Positions 16,075 through 23,238 are shown, counted from the first letter of the stretch. The stretch is DNA of 40,934 nt from Pseudomonadota bacterium (GCA_018262505.1 JAGSYV010000039.1:1-40934); one strand, 5' to 3'. The notes: a model not told the origin generated them from the sequence alone. Translations and numbers: made by a program.

Positions 16075-16353
16075 CTGGTTGTATCGACAGCGCGAAAACG
16101 CAAGGCGCTTCTTAGACTTGACGGGCGTTCGCCCATCCCGCTCGCTTTCCGCGTCAACGCCTGGCTCCGCAGCGACGGCAGCCTGATCGTTGAGGGCAAG
16201 GCCAGCCCGGAAGAAGATCTGGCGCTGATGATCGGGGCTCGCGGACGTATCAACACGAACGACGACGGCGCCGGCATCGGCGTGAGAATTGCGGCAACCG
16301 ACCACGAGCGCGGCATCGTTCGCTTTCTCGTGCAGCCATGGATGTTCTTGTGA
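16075..16353 (+). CDS. unrecognised opposite-strand ORF without an ordinary start (in-frame stop at codon 4)
   Basis: A 92-codon open frame with protein-like composition (KRKALLRLDGRSPIPLAFRV, then NAWLRSDGSLIVEGK) and no known motif. The only ATG in frame is at 16060, just after gatc; it is followed by GAG GAC TGA, so the frame stops at codon 4. After the stop come CCC CTG GTT GTA with no ATG, GTG or TTG until deep in the ORF. GGAGG at 16062-16066 is eight bases before CTG 16075. Either CTG is used, or a nonsense mutation broke the gene. Its TGA overlaps the ATG of the next ORF, the arrangement of a coupled pair, which argues that the frame is or was real. Confidence 0.4.
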   Translation: MVVSTARKRKALLRLDGRSPIPLAFRVNAWLRSDGSLIVEGKASPEEDLALMIGARGRINTNDDGAGIGVRIAATDHERGIVRFLVQPWMFL

Positions 16354-16613
16354 TGGACACCCTTCAGACAATCACGCCGAAGCAGGTGATCGCCCACGTC
16401 CAGGCACTGGCGGCGGTCGATTACGGCCCCATCGGCATCATGCACTTCGAGTTCATTCCGCTGCCCGACGGCCCGGGCATCAAGGCCAACTGGGACCTCG
16501 CCTTTCGCGCCGCCCCGGCCGACACCGAGACCCGGACCGACCAGCGGGCAAGGGCCATCGAGCGCGCCATTGCAGAGGTGCGAACCGCCTTCCCGCGCGT
16601 CCGCTGGCCCTGA
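16353..16613 (+). CDS. unrecognised small protein, second of an opposite-strand pair
   Basis: An 86-residue protein (91 if ATG 16338 is used) of unknown function. It has VDYGPIGIMHFEFIPLPDG and a C-terminal helix rich in Arg and Ala (RARAIERAIAEVRTAF). It reads as an ordinary soluble phage-type protein. ATG 16353 overlaps the stop of the preceding ORF (TGATG), so translation is probably coupled. It converges on the winged-helix gene, with 17 bases between the stops. Confidence 0.55.
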   Translation: MDTLQTITPKQVIAHVQALAAVDYGPIGIMHFEFIPLPDGPGIKANWDLAFRAAPADTETRTDQRARAIERAIAEVRTAFPRVRWP

Positions 16614-16630
16614 GCCTCGTCGGCGCATCG

Positions 16631-17143
16631 TCAAGGCCCGCCGCCGATCCGCGCCATCAGCTGGCGCTTGCTCTCCTCGGGCATGGCGTAGCCCTGCCCC
16701 CAGATGGTCTCGATCCGCACCTGAAATTTTCTCAGCTTTGCGCGGATCTTGCAGACGAACACGTCGATGATCTTCGGCTCGGCCTCCGGCGCCACGACGG
16801 CGTGGAGATGCGGTTTGGTACAGGCGCGCGCCTGCATCAGGCATTGGATGAGCCGCCCCTCCGCCGGGGTGAGGCCGAACGCCGCCTTGCAGTTCATCAG
16901 GAAATCCGGCCGCGCCTCGAGGCGGATCGGCTTGGTGGTGGGGGTGCGGAGCCGCGAACCGGCCGGCCAGTCGGCCTGGGGCATGTCGGCAATCATGCCA
17001 TCCTCCAGCGCCTGCCGGACGATGCCATGGGCGCTGTCATAGGGGATCTTGAAGGTGCGGCTCAGCGCACCGATCGGCACGCCCTCGTCGGCCAGCCGGA
17101 CGATGGAATTGCCGACGAAGGTGCCGCGCAACGGGTGGTTCAT
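16631..17143 (-). CDS. phage DNA-binding protein: N-terminal HTH plus OmpR/PhoB-type winged helix
   Basis: A 170-residue protein. Residues 10-48 look like a resolvase- or MarR-like helix-turn-helix (VRLADEGVPIGALSRTF). Residues of about 79-155 form an OmpR/PhoB-type winged helix (LTPAEGRLIQCL; then IIDVFVCKIRAKL, and IETIWGQGYAM as the closing wing). No receiver domain is present, so phosphorylation control is not expected. ATG 17143 is six bases after ggaggg, and its stop-start overlap with the upstream small gene is 4 bases. It is probably a regulator or replication-initiation factor of the element. Confidence 0.7.
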   Translation of the reverse strand: MNHPLRGTFVGNSIVRLADEGVPIGALSRTFKIPYDSAHGIVRQALEDGMIADMPQADWPAGSRLRTPTTKPIRLEARPDFLMNCKAAFGLTPAEGRLIQCLMQARACTKPHLHAVVAPEAEPKIIDVFVCKIRAKLRKFQVRIETIWGQGYAMPEESKRQLMARIGGGP

Positions 17144-17349
17144 CGCCCACCCTCCCCGTCGGCCAGCACCGCATCGGCGAGGTCGAGCGCTTCGTCGATG
17201 GTGAAGGCGCCCAGGCGGTGCCCGGCGTGCGACACGCTGTATTTGGTCGAAAGTTCCAGAAGGCAATAGGGCCGGATGGCTTCCAGCACACCGGCGGCGG
17301 CTTTCAGCGCGGTCATGATCTTGTCGTCGGGCATGGGTTCGGCGGTCAT
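17140..17349 (-). CDS. small phage protein of unknown function
   Basis: A 69-residue protein (MTAEPMPDDKIMTALKAAAG at the start) with two short helices and a C-terminal acidic helix (TIDEALDLADAVLAD). ATG 17349 is seven bases after ggagg; GTG 17355 would sit directly on the Shine-Dalgarno sequence and is rejected. It overlaps the winged-helix gene by 4 bases, so they are coupled. No motif is recognised. Confidence 0.6.
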   Translation of the reverse strand: MTAEPMPDDKIMTALKAAAGVLEAIRPYCLLELSTKYSVSHAGHRLGAFTIDEALDLADAVLADGEGGR

Positions 17350-17400
17350 CGTCACGCCTCCGTGCGATGTGGGGTGGATCGGGAAAGGGCGACACCGAGA

Positions 17401-17496
17401 GCATCGTTCGGAAAAGTGGGACCCGGTTTTCCGATAAAACGATGCTCCAACAAAGCGTCAGAGCTACGTGCGTTCGCCAGAACGCATGTCGCTCTG
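17401..17496. repeat. RIME-like intergenic element inside the prophage
   Basis: Two palindromes in a row. 17401-17445 begins gcatcgttcggaaaagtggg and ends aaaacgatgc. 17459-17496 begins cagagctacgtgcg and ends gtcgctctg. The order and the core (gaaaagtgg, then ccggttttc) match the element at 21608-21703 and the halves at 35.2-35.35 kb. This is the design of the Rhizobium-specific intergenic mosaic element (RIME1). It lies between the DUF669 gene and the small gene downstream, which shows that the element also spreads into phage DNA. Confidence 0.75.
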
Positions 17497-17498
17497 GA

Positions 17499-17945
17499 TC
17501 ACTGGTCCCACGGCCGGCGAGCGCTGGTCATCTGTCGCGGCGGGGGCTTCGAAGCGGCCGGCGCGCGATAGTCCTTGATGATGTTCTGCTCGCCATAGTC
17601 GCCGCTAGCAGGCCGGATATCGACGCGGATCATCACAGCGATGCCGTGCAGCTCCTCGCTGTCGACAATGCCGGCAAGGCCGGCGGCGGTGCACAGGCGA
17701 GCCAGCATTTCCTGGGCGATGCGCTGCGCCGTGGCATGGGCGTTGACGATGTTGAGCCGTTCGACGAGGCGCCGGCCCCGGAAGTCGCCGGTCAGCACCT
17801 CGAAGGTCAGCTTCAGCATCTCGCCCCGACCTGAGGCGGTGGGCACCACGGCGCTCTCCACCACGTGGGCCTGATAGTCGCCCCTGGGGAGAAGCTGCGG
17901 CAGCAGGCCGGGGGCGACACTCGATTGTCGGGTGAGCGTTGCCAT
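17499..17945 (-). CDS. DUF669-like phage protein
   Basis: A 148-residue protein resembling the DUF669 phage family, often found near recombination and replication genes. Markers are LLPRGDYQAHVVESAVVPT, EMLKLTFEVLTGDFRGRRL and ERLNIVN followed by helices. The C-terminus is Pro/Arg-rich and disordered (KPPPRQMTSARRPWDQ). ATG 17945 is eight bases after gtggag; an in-frame ATG 17957 is also possible. A single-strand-DNA-binding role has been suggested for relatives but is not visible here. Confidence 0.75.
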   Translation of the reverse strand: MATLTRQSSVAPGLLPQLLPRGDYQAHVVESAVVPTASGRGEMLKLTFEVLTGDFRGRRLVERLNIVNAHATAQRIAQEMLARLCTAAGLAGIVDSEELHGIAVMIRVDIRPASGDYGEQNIIKDYRAPAASKPPPRQMTSARRPWDQ

Positions 17946-17980
17946 CGAAAACTCCACTCAAGCCGAGGGCGCGGGAATAT

Positions 17981-18013
17981 GGGGGAGGCATGGCCGAAGC
18001 AGATGCCTCCCCC
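17981..18013 (-). terminator. perfect 11-bp hairpin between cro-like and DUF669 genes
   Basis: gggggaggcat (17981-17991) pairs without mismatch with atgcctccccc (18003-18013) across an 11-nt loop. It lies after the Cro-like gene and before the DUF669 gene on their strand. The position recalls early terminators of lambdoid phages, but no T-run follows and no antiterminator gene was identified. Confidence 0.45.
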
Positions 18014-18064
18014 GCCCCACGACGAGCCCGTCGGCCGTCGAATTCCTATTGGTGTGCCGCCCGA

Positions 18065-18319
18065 TCAGTCGGGCCGGTCTGAGACCGATTTTGGCGGAGA
18101 TATCCCCGGCGGGCCGGGAGGAAGCCCGCCGGGGTCGGGCACGTCGACCAGGACCGCCTCGACGCGCGCCAAGGTCTTGAGCGTCAGCGAGCCGCCGGCC
18201 CTGAGCCGCGCCACGAACTTGCCGTCGTTGACGACGTATCTGCCAAAGGTGCTCTCGCTGATGCCGCGAGCCGCGCAGGTGGACTCAATGCGGGAGAGCA
18301 AATGGGTTATCGGGTTCAT
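18065..18319 (-). CDS. Cro-like small HTH regulator
   Basis: An 84-residue protein, mainly one small helix-turn-helix domain: ISESTFGRYVVNDGKFVARL, then a G-S-L-T-L-KTL recognition-helix-like segment. It ends in a Pro/Gly-rich tail. It starts at ATG 18319 close to the operator array and diverges from the CI-like gene. Position and size make it the early-gene repressor (Cro role) of the element. The longer open frame upstream runs through the operators and is rejected. Confidence 0.65.
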   Translation of the reverse strand: MNPITHLLSRIESTCAARGISESTFGRYVVNDGKFVARLRAGGSLTLKTLARVEAVLVDVPDPGGLPPGPPGISPPKSVSDRPD

Positions 18320-18332
18320 GCATAGATTGTAA

Positions 18333-18402
18333 TGGGCAAAATTCCATCGTGTCAATGGGCAAAAACCCGTTGACGGGTCCATGAACAATGGGCATAATCC
18401 CA
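18333..18402. promoter_or_regulatory. three-operator array of the cro/cI switch
   Basis: Three 14-bp sites of the form TGGG-N6-YCCR occur between the divergent genes: TGGGCAAAATTCCA (18333-18346), TGGGCAAAAACCCG (18356-18369) and TGGGCATAATCCCA (18389-18402). The spacings are 23 and 33 bp, close to two and three helical turns, so all lie on one face. The third is a perfect dyad in its outer four bases and touches the start of the repressor gene. Binding by CI and Cro is inferred from position. Confidence 0.7.
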
Positions 18403-18405
18403 AGC

Positions 18406-19131
18406 ATGGAACAGACATGGAAATCACGTCTCGAACGCCTGATGCGCGAAAAGGGTTTCAACATGAAGTCCCTGTCGCTCAAAGCCGGGCTTGGCGAAAC
18501 CTATGTGCGCGATATCCTGAAGCGCGGCCGCGAGCCGGGCGTCGAGAAGGCGCGCGTCCTGGCCGAGGTGCTGGGCGTCCGCATGAACGAGATCCTCAGC
18601 GAACCCGACCTCGTCACGCACGAGGGGGAGCCAGAACACATCCCCTTCGACGAAGATAACGACAACGGCTGGAAGGAAGGCTGGCAGGCCCGCCTGCCCG
18701 GCGGTTCGGCCGAGGTGGATGCGCGGGCCGGCGCCGGCGATGGTTCGTCCGGCCAGGTGCTGACGCTGCGCTCCGGCGGTATCCAGTCCGGCCATCTGGT
18801 CACCGGCGAATGGGTGGTGCCGCGCGCCCATCTGGGTGCCAATCCTGCCCGCGTCATCTTCCTGCCGGTGATCGGCACGTCGATGCAGCCGATCCTCAAC
18901 CCGTCCGACGTCGTCGCCGTCGATACCACGGTGAGCGACATCAAGGACGCCGAGATCTACGTCATCGACGAAGGCGACGGCCCCTCGGTGAAGCGCCTGC
19001 GCCTCAACCACGACGACAACCCGCGCACCGTCGACATCATCTCCGAAAACGCCGCCGTGCCGCCCAAGCGCCGCCCGGCCGAACTGGTGCGCGTCATCGG
19101 CCTCGTCATCGGCAAGTGGTCGCGGATGTAG
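18406..19131 (+). CDS. CI-like phage repressor with S24 (LexA-type) peptidase domain
   Basis: A 241-residue repressor. Residues 5-57 form an XRE helix-turn-helix (MKSLSLKAGLGETYVRDILK), and residues of about 120-238 form an S24 self-cleaving domain. S159 in VIGTSMQPIL and K196 in GPSVKRL form the catalytic dyad, and the probable cleavage bond is A108-G109 in DARAGAG. RecA-triggered autocleavage would lift repression. The start is ATG 18406 or 18388; neither has a Shine-Dalgarno sequence, so the mRNA may be leaderless, as known for lambda cI. The third operator overlaps the start region, which fits autorepression. Confidence 0.85.
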   Translation: MEQTWKSRLERLMREKGFNMKSLSLKAGLGETYVRDILKRGREPGVEKARVLAEVLGVRMNEILSEPDLVTHEGEPEHIPFDEDNDNGWKEGWQARLPGGSAEVDARAGAGDGSSGQVLTLRSGGIQSGHLVTGEWVVPRAHLGANPARVIFLPVIGTSMQPILNPSDVVAVDTTVSDIKDAEIYVIDEGDGPSVKRLRLNHDDNPRTVDIISENAAVPPKRRPAELVRVIGLVIGKWSRM

Positions 19132-19240
19132 GGGGATGCGGGGGAGGATGACGGCGCGGCAACGAACGCCGCCGGCAACCGCCCTGCAAGTCGGTGTCGA
19201 AGCCTGAGTGCATCGCTACCCGCCTGATCGCAAATATCAA

Positions 19241-19755
19241 TTTGTCATCCTCGCGAAAGCGGGGACCCTCAGGACGAGAAATCTCCGACGCCCCTATAGG
19301 GCGCCCTATACTACCCCCTCGCCCTACCTTCCTGAGGTTCTCGCTTTCGCAAGAATGACAGCGTGATAGGAGCGGGAAATAGTTCGGGAACCGCAGTGAA
19401 GCTGCAACCATCCGAAGCGGGCGCGGACAGCGTGCAGGCACAAGCTCCGAGCTATCCGATTGATCTTTAATACCGATTTGCCATCCTTGCGAAAGCGAGG
19501 ACCTCGGGACGAGAAATCTCCGACGCCCCTATTGGGCGCCCTATACTACCCCCTCGCCCTACCTTCCTGAGGTTCTCGCTTTCGCAAGAATGACAGCGTG
19601 ATAGGAGCGGGGAATAGTTCGGGAACCGCAGTGAAGCTGCAACCATCCGAAGCGGGCGCGGACGGCGCGCAGGCACAAGCTCCGAGCCATCCGCTTGATC
19701 TTTAATATCAATTTGTCATCCTTGCGAAAGCGAGGACCTCGGGACGAGATGTCTC
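19241..19755. repeat. 235-bp tandem repeat (2.2 copies) built of REP-like inverted arms
   Basis: Copy 1 begins at 19241, copy 2 at 19477 and a partial copy 3 at 19712, giving periods of 236 and 235 bp. Copies 1 and 2 differ at few positions. Each full copy carries an arm gtcatcctcgcgaaagcggg at its start and an inverted arm gttctcgctttcgcaagaat about 75 bp later, then a unique-looking 115-bp part. The interval 19132-19919 holds no convincing gene. The arms are of the same family as those at 119-224. Confidence 0.85.
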
Positions 19756-19919
19756 AGCCGCGCCTATAGGGTTCCCCTGCACCGCAGCCAGCCCGCCATC
19801 CCCAGCCCATCGCACCCCAACGAGCCCATCGGACGAAATAGTCTATCTCCCAGTATCCTTTCTCCATACGCCCATCTTCCTGCCCATCGGCACGAAAACG
19901 CGGGCGCACGGAGACCGTC

Positions 19920-20291
19920 TTGCTCAACACCGATGCCATCTGGGCCAATCGCCTCGCCGCCTATCCCGATCGCTTCGAAGGCCCCGACCTTGAGGGGGAA
20001 GCGGTGGAGGTGCCCACCCACGTCGAACTGATCGGCCGGGCCGGCGTACTCATCGGTGGCATCGACTGCATGGTGACCCTGGAGCACGATGGCGACGACT
20101 GGGAGATCGCCGCCGTCGCCTATCGCTCGGAATTCGGCGGTCCCGGCCATGATTTCGACGTGCAGCGCCTCAGGAACCGCGACCCCGATGGCACGCTGGC
20201 CGACATGGTCGAGCGGGAAATCCTCCGCCTCGTCGACGGCCAGTACAATACGTTGGCCGACGCCGCCACGCGGCAGGCGCGGGCCAGCTAA
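19920..20291 (+). CDS. hypothetical protein, TTG start
   Basis: A 123-residue acidic soluble protein with no recognised domain. Its middle (VELIGRAGVLIGGIDCMVTL, EHDGDDWEIAAVAYR) looks like a small beta-rich fold, and the C-terminus is helical. It has no in-frame ATG near the start. TTG 19920 is preceded by ggaga at a normal distance and begins where protein-like sequence begins. It follows the repeat array and precedes the SIMPL gene. It may be the last gene of the mobile region, but nothing in it shows this. Confidence 0.55.
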   Translation: MLNTDAIWANRLAAYPDRFEGPDLEGEAVEVPTHVELIGRAGVLIGGIDCMVTLEHDGDDWEIAAVAYRSEFGGPGHDFDVQRLRNRDPDGTLADMVEREILRLVDGQYNTLADAATRQARAS

Positions 20292-20435
20292 AGTCCAATC
20301 GGCACATCGTTATTCTTAGCAGCGTCTCACGAATCCGCCTCAATGCCGGGCGATGGTCAGCGCCTATCGGGGTTTATCCCGATTGAGATTGCCCTTGGGG
20401 GCTAGCCCCGAGAACACGTGACGGAGAGACTGACG

Positions 20436-21170
20436 ATGATCGCCTTTTCCCGCCCGCTCCTGGTCGCCGCCGGCCTGGCGCTGCTGCCCGCCGCCGCCTT
20501 CGCCGCCGACACGACCCCGGCAACGGCCACGCTGACGCTGTCGGGCGACGGCATCGTCAGCGCCGCTCCCGACACGGCCATCGTGTCGCTTGGCGTGGTG
20601 CAGGAAGCCGACACCGCCGACGCGGCGCTTTCGGCCAACAACAAGGCGATGGCGAAAGCGCTCGCCGCCCTGAAAGACGCCGGCGTCGCCGACAAGGACA
20701 TCTCCACGTCCGGCTTCACCATCGATCCGGTGATGGTCTATCCGCCGCAGAAGTCCGACGGCACGCAGGAAGCGCCGAAGATCACCGGCTACAGGGTCTC
20801 CAACGCCGTCACCGTCAAGCTGCGCGATATCGCCAAGGCGGGCAGCCTCTTGGACAAGGTGATCCGCGTCGGCGCCAACGACGTGCGCGGCGTCGGCTTC
20901 ACCGTCGACGACCAGGACAGCCTGATGGATCAGGCGCGCGTCGCCGCCCTGAAGACGGTGGAAACCCGCGCGGCGCTTTATGCCCAGACGGCCGGCTTCA
21001 CGCTGAAGCGCATCCTGTCGATCTCCGAAGGCACTGAGGATCGCCCGCCGATGCCGATGATGATGGCCAAGGCGGCGCCGCAGGGCGACAGCGTGCCGCT
21101 GGCCGCCGGCGAGCAGGACATCCGCGCCACCGTCAACGTCACCTGGGAAATCGAGCCGGTGGCGAAGTAA
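20436..21170 (+). CDS. SIMPL (DUF541) domain periplasmic protein
   Basis: A 244-residue exported protein with a clear signal peptide (1-24, ending AAAFAA) and a SIMPL/DUF541 domain over most of its length. Markers are LTLSGDGIVSAAPDTAIVSL, then a long helix, STSGFTIDPV, ITGYRVSNAVTVKL and the C-terminal ATVNVTWEI. Such proteins are periplasmic and of broad, poorly defined function (oxidative stress in some species). ATG 20436 is seven bases after ggagag; GTG 20418 is rejected because it would add residues before a standard signal peptide. Confidence 0.88.
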   Translation: MIAFSRPLLVAAGLALLPAAAFAADTTPATATLTLSGDGIVSAAPDTAIVSLGVVQEADTADAALSANNKAMAKALAALKDAGVADKDISTSGFTIDPVMVYPPQKSDGTQEAPKITGYRVSNAVTVKLRDIAKAGSLLDKVIRVGANDVRGVGFTVDDQDSLMDQARVAALKTVETRAALYAQTAGFTLKRILSISEGTEDRPPMPMMMAKAAPQGDSVPLAAGEQDIRATVNVTWEIEPVAK

Positions 21171-21176
21171 GCCGGC

Positions 21177-21569
21177 TTACTCGGGCCGGTCGACCTGATC
21201 GACCGGCCGGGAGCGGCCATTGTCGTCGATCGCCACATAGGTGAACTCGCCCTCCGTCACCTTCTCGTGCCGGTCGGTGATGAAGCGGCGCACCCAGACC
21301 TCGATGCGGATATGCATGGAGCTGCGGCCGATGCCGACGATGTCGGTATAGACGCAGAGAATGTCGCCCACCTTCACCGGCCGATGGAACACCATGGCGT
21401 TGACCGCCACCGTCACCACCCGGCCGCCGCAGCGCTGCACCGCCGCCATGCCGCCGGCCGAGTCCATCTGGCTCATGATCCAGCCGCCGAAGATGTCGCC
21501 ATTGGCATTGGTGTCGGCTGGCATGGCGATGGTGCGGATGGTGAGTTCGCCGTGCGGTTCTTCCGACAT
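21177..21569 (-). CDS. yciA: acyl-CoA thioesterase, YciA-type hotdog fold
   Basis: A 130-residue hotdog-fold thioesterase. The sequence TIAMPADTNANGDIFGGWIM carries the N-x-x-G-D-I-F-G-G-W motif of the YciA/BACH group, followed by the long helix QMDSAGGMAA, VVTVAVNAMVFHRPVKVGD and FTYVAID. It hydrolyses acyl-CoA in the cytosol. ATG 21569 is chosen because the open frame upstream runs through the RIME-like repeat. It converges on the SIMPL gene, with six bases between the stops. Confidence 0.9.
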   Translation of the reverse strand: MSEEPHGELTIRTIAMPADTNANGDIFGGWIMSQMDSAGGMAAVQRCGGRVVTVAVNAMVFHRPVKVGDILCVYTDIVGIGRSSMHIRIEVWVRRFITDRHEKVTEGEFTYVAIDDNGRSRPVDQVDRPE

Positions 21570-21607
21570 GATTCCCAACCCGAGATTGCCATAGGTGTGT
21601 GGTCTTA

Positions 21608-21703
21608 GCGCATCGGACCGAAAAGTGGAATCCGGTTTTCGAAAAAACCGATGCGACAACAAAGAGCTAGATCGTGCGTCCGTCAGGACGCAGGACGATC
21701 TAG
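21608..21703. repeat. RIME-like intergenic element, complete copy
   Basis: Two palindromes lie in the gap between two genes transcribed in the same direction. 21608-21655 begins gcgcatcggaccgaaaagtg and ends aaccgatgcg. 21667-21703 begins ctagatcgtgcgtcc and ends gacgatctag. The arrangement, a 45-bp palindrome with aaaagtgg / ccggtttt followed by a second hairpin, fits RIME1. Confidence 0.8.
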
Positions 21704-21732
21704 GCCAACCACCGGGCTGACGCAACCGCTGC

Positions 21733-22557
21733 TTATTGAGGATTCACCGAAGGTTCGCCGCTCTCCGAAAGCAGCCGCGCCGCGCCCCACAGCGCCGTTC
21801 GGAAGGCGTCGTCGAAGCTGACGCCGCGCACCGACCAGCGGTGGACCGTCCCGCCCTCCTCCAACGCCCAGTCCACCACCCAGCCGTGATCGGCATCGCT
21901 CCAGACGAGCCGGCCGACGAGCGGCAGATCGCCACCCGCCGCCTCGGCCGCCGCCTTCATCGCCAGCGACGCCGGATCGAGATCGGCGGCACCGAGGTTG
22001 AGGGCGGCCGTCTCCGGTGGGAACACCACGTCGAGGGCGATCAGGTTGGAGGCGTTGCCGAACGATTGGCGCATGGCGAGATCGCGCTGATTGTTGGCGG
22101 CCACCATGTAGCGGGCCGCCGGCTTCCGCACATCGAGGAAGACGGCGATGACCGGACGCCGCATCAGCCAGGGTTTGCCACCGAGGTCGGCAATCAGCTT
22201 GTCGAGCGGCGCGGTCTTGAAGCGGCAGGTGAGGTTGTGCGGCCGGTCGTAGGTGCCCTGCTCGTCGTGGATGGGCCGGCCTTCCAGGCGATCGCGATAG
22301 GAATAGGCAGCCACATAGTCCGCTGCCCTGGCCATCGCCGCCTTGGCCTGGGGCTTGCCGGCGAGCGCGACATCGCCGGTGACGCGCGTCAGCACCCGTT
22401 CGAGGCAGATGCCGAAACCGGTGATGCGGTTGGCCTCGCCCTGCCCGCTCACCACCACTTGGGAGGTGTAGATATCGCTCGGCTCGAAGGCCGTTGCCGA
22501 ACCGGCGAATGCGACTAGAAGCGCAAAGGCTGCCGGAAACAAGTGAATGCGTCGCAT
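21733..22557 (-). CDS. DUF2066 domain-containing exported protein
   Basis: A 274-residue protein with a signal peptide (1-24, ending GSATAFE) and the DUF2066 layout: VVSGQGEANRITGFGICLER near the start, RVTGD, a YRDR-x-x-G segment, then a helical RPVIAVFLDVR region and a C-terminal part with WSDADHGWVVDW. The family has no known biochemical role. ATG 22557 is five bases after gagggg. The open frame upstream (to 22623) is not used because the signal peptide starts cleanly at MRRIHLF. Confidence 0.82.
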   Translation of the reverse strand: MRRIHLFPAAFALLVAFAGSATAFEPSDIYTSQVVVSGQGEANRITGFGICLERVLTRVTGDVALAGKPQAKAAMARAADYVAAYSYRDRLEGRPIHDEQGTYDRPHNLTCRFKTAPLDKLIADLGGKPWLMRRPVIAVFLDVRKPAARYMVAANNQRDLAMRQSFGNASNLIALDVVFPPETAALNLGAADLDPASLAMKAAAEAAGGDLPLVGRLVWSDADHGWVVDWALEEGGTVHRWSVRGVSFDDAFRTALWGAARLLSESGEPSVNPQ

Positions 22558-22633
22558 GGTTCCCCTCGCTATTGTGAGCTGAAACACTGTCAAAGACGCT
22601 GTCAGGGGATTAAGTAACCCCATAAAAGGTTAC

Positions 22634-23096
22634 ATGATGCGGGATGAGAGATCAATCGCCGAGGTGCCGGCCTATTTCTCCACGTTGGGGCGGCTCCGGA
22701 TGCTGGGCGGTGACGCGGCACTGGATTTTGCCAACACGCGCCATTGGCGCGACGGCCGCGAGATCGACTTCCTGACCGGCTACCCGGCGCTGATCGGCTG
22801 GGCGCTAGCCGCCGGACTAGGCGATCGTCGGCCTGCCGGCGACGCTGAGCGGGTCGGATATGGCCTTGCCGCTCGCCCGGCTGGCGCTCTCCATCGGCGC
22901 CTTCCTGGCGCTGCCGCACGCCGGCACGCTACGCATGTGCGAGGCCGATCCCTGCGGCGGCGTCTTCCTCGACACCAGCCGGTCGCAGAAGCGGCGCTGG
23001 TGCGCCATGGAGTCCTGCGGCAACCGCGTCAAGGCGCAACGCCATCGGCGCCGCCTCAAGGCGGAAGCCGTCAAGCCGGAAAAAGGCAAGGCGTAG
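22634..23096 (+). pseudogene. CGNR zinc-finger transcription regulator, deleted and frameshifted
   Basis: The first 65 codons from ATG 22634 encode the start of an ABATE domain (MLGGDAALDFANTRHW, then a YPALIGWALAAGL helix). The remainder appears in another frame: ALSIGAFLALPHAGTLRM, then CEADPCGG, SQKRRWCAMESCGNR and HRRR. That is a complete C-terminal CGNR zinc finger with its four Cys. About 50-60 residues of the middle normally found in such regulators are missing, and the frame changes near 22825. This is an internal deletion, not a start artefact. Confidence 0.8.
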
Positions 23097-23238
23097 AGAT
23101 CGTTTGGAAATTCGCTGCGGTGAGTCGGCTGGCGTGGCTGTCGAGAACCGGAGCGCAGCGGACTTTAGAGGCCGTGAGCACCGGAAGCGCAGAAAGCTGC
23201 GTCAGACGGCCGCCGGAGTAGAATTTCAAGGCGGTCTA

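Larger units (their letters stand above)
13274..19131. mobile_element. prophage-like remnant: replication and immunity module only
   Basis: A block of phage-type genes: primase-polymerase/helicase, zinc-finger protein, winged-helix protein, small ORF, DUF669 protein and Cro-like regulator on the minus strand, and a CI-like repressor on the plus strand. It has divergent cro/cI promoters with three operators. No integrase, excisionase, terminase, capsid, tail or lysis gene is present in the block or nearby. No attachment-site duplication was recognised by eye, so the limits are those of the genes. Confidence 0.75.

Noticed and set aside
15991-16371. 126-codon minus-strand frame across the opposite-strand ORF pair
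   Set aside because: The plus strand has better protein-like composition and a TGATG coupling; the minus frame lacks any motif.
19106-19676. Two similar minus-strand frames of 111 and 69 codons
   Set aside because: They arise from the 235-bp tandem repeat and share sequence only because the repeat does; neither has a Shine-Dalgarno sequence or a fold.
19241-19755. CRISPR array
   Set aside because: The period is 235 bp with nearly identical spacer parts and only two full copies, and no cas gene is near.
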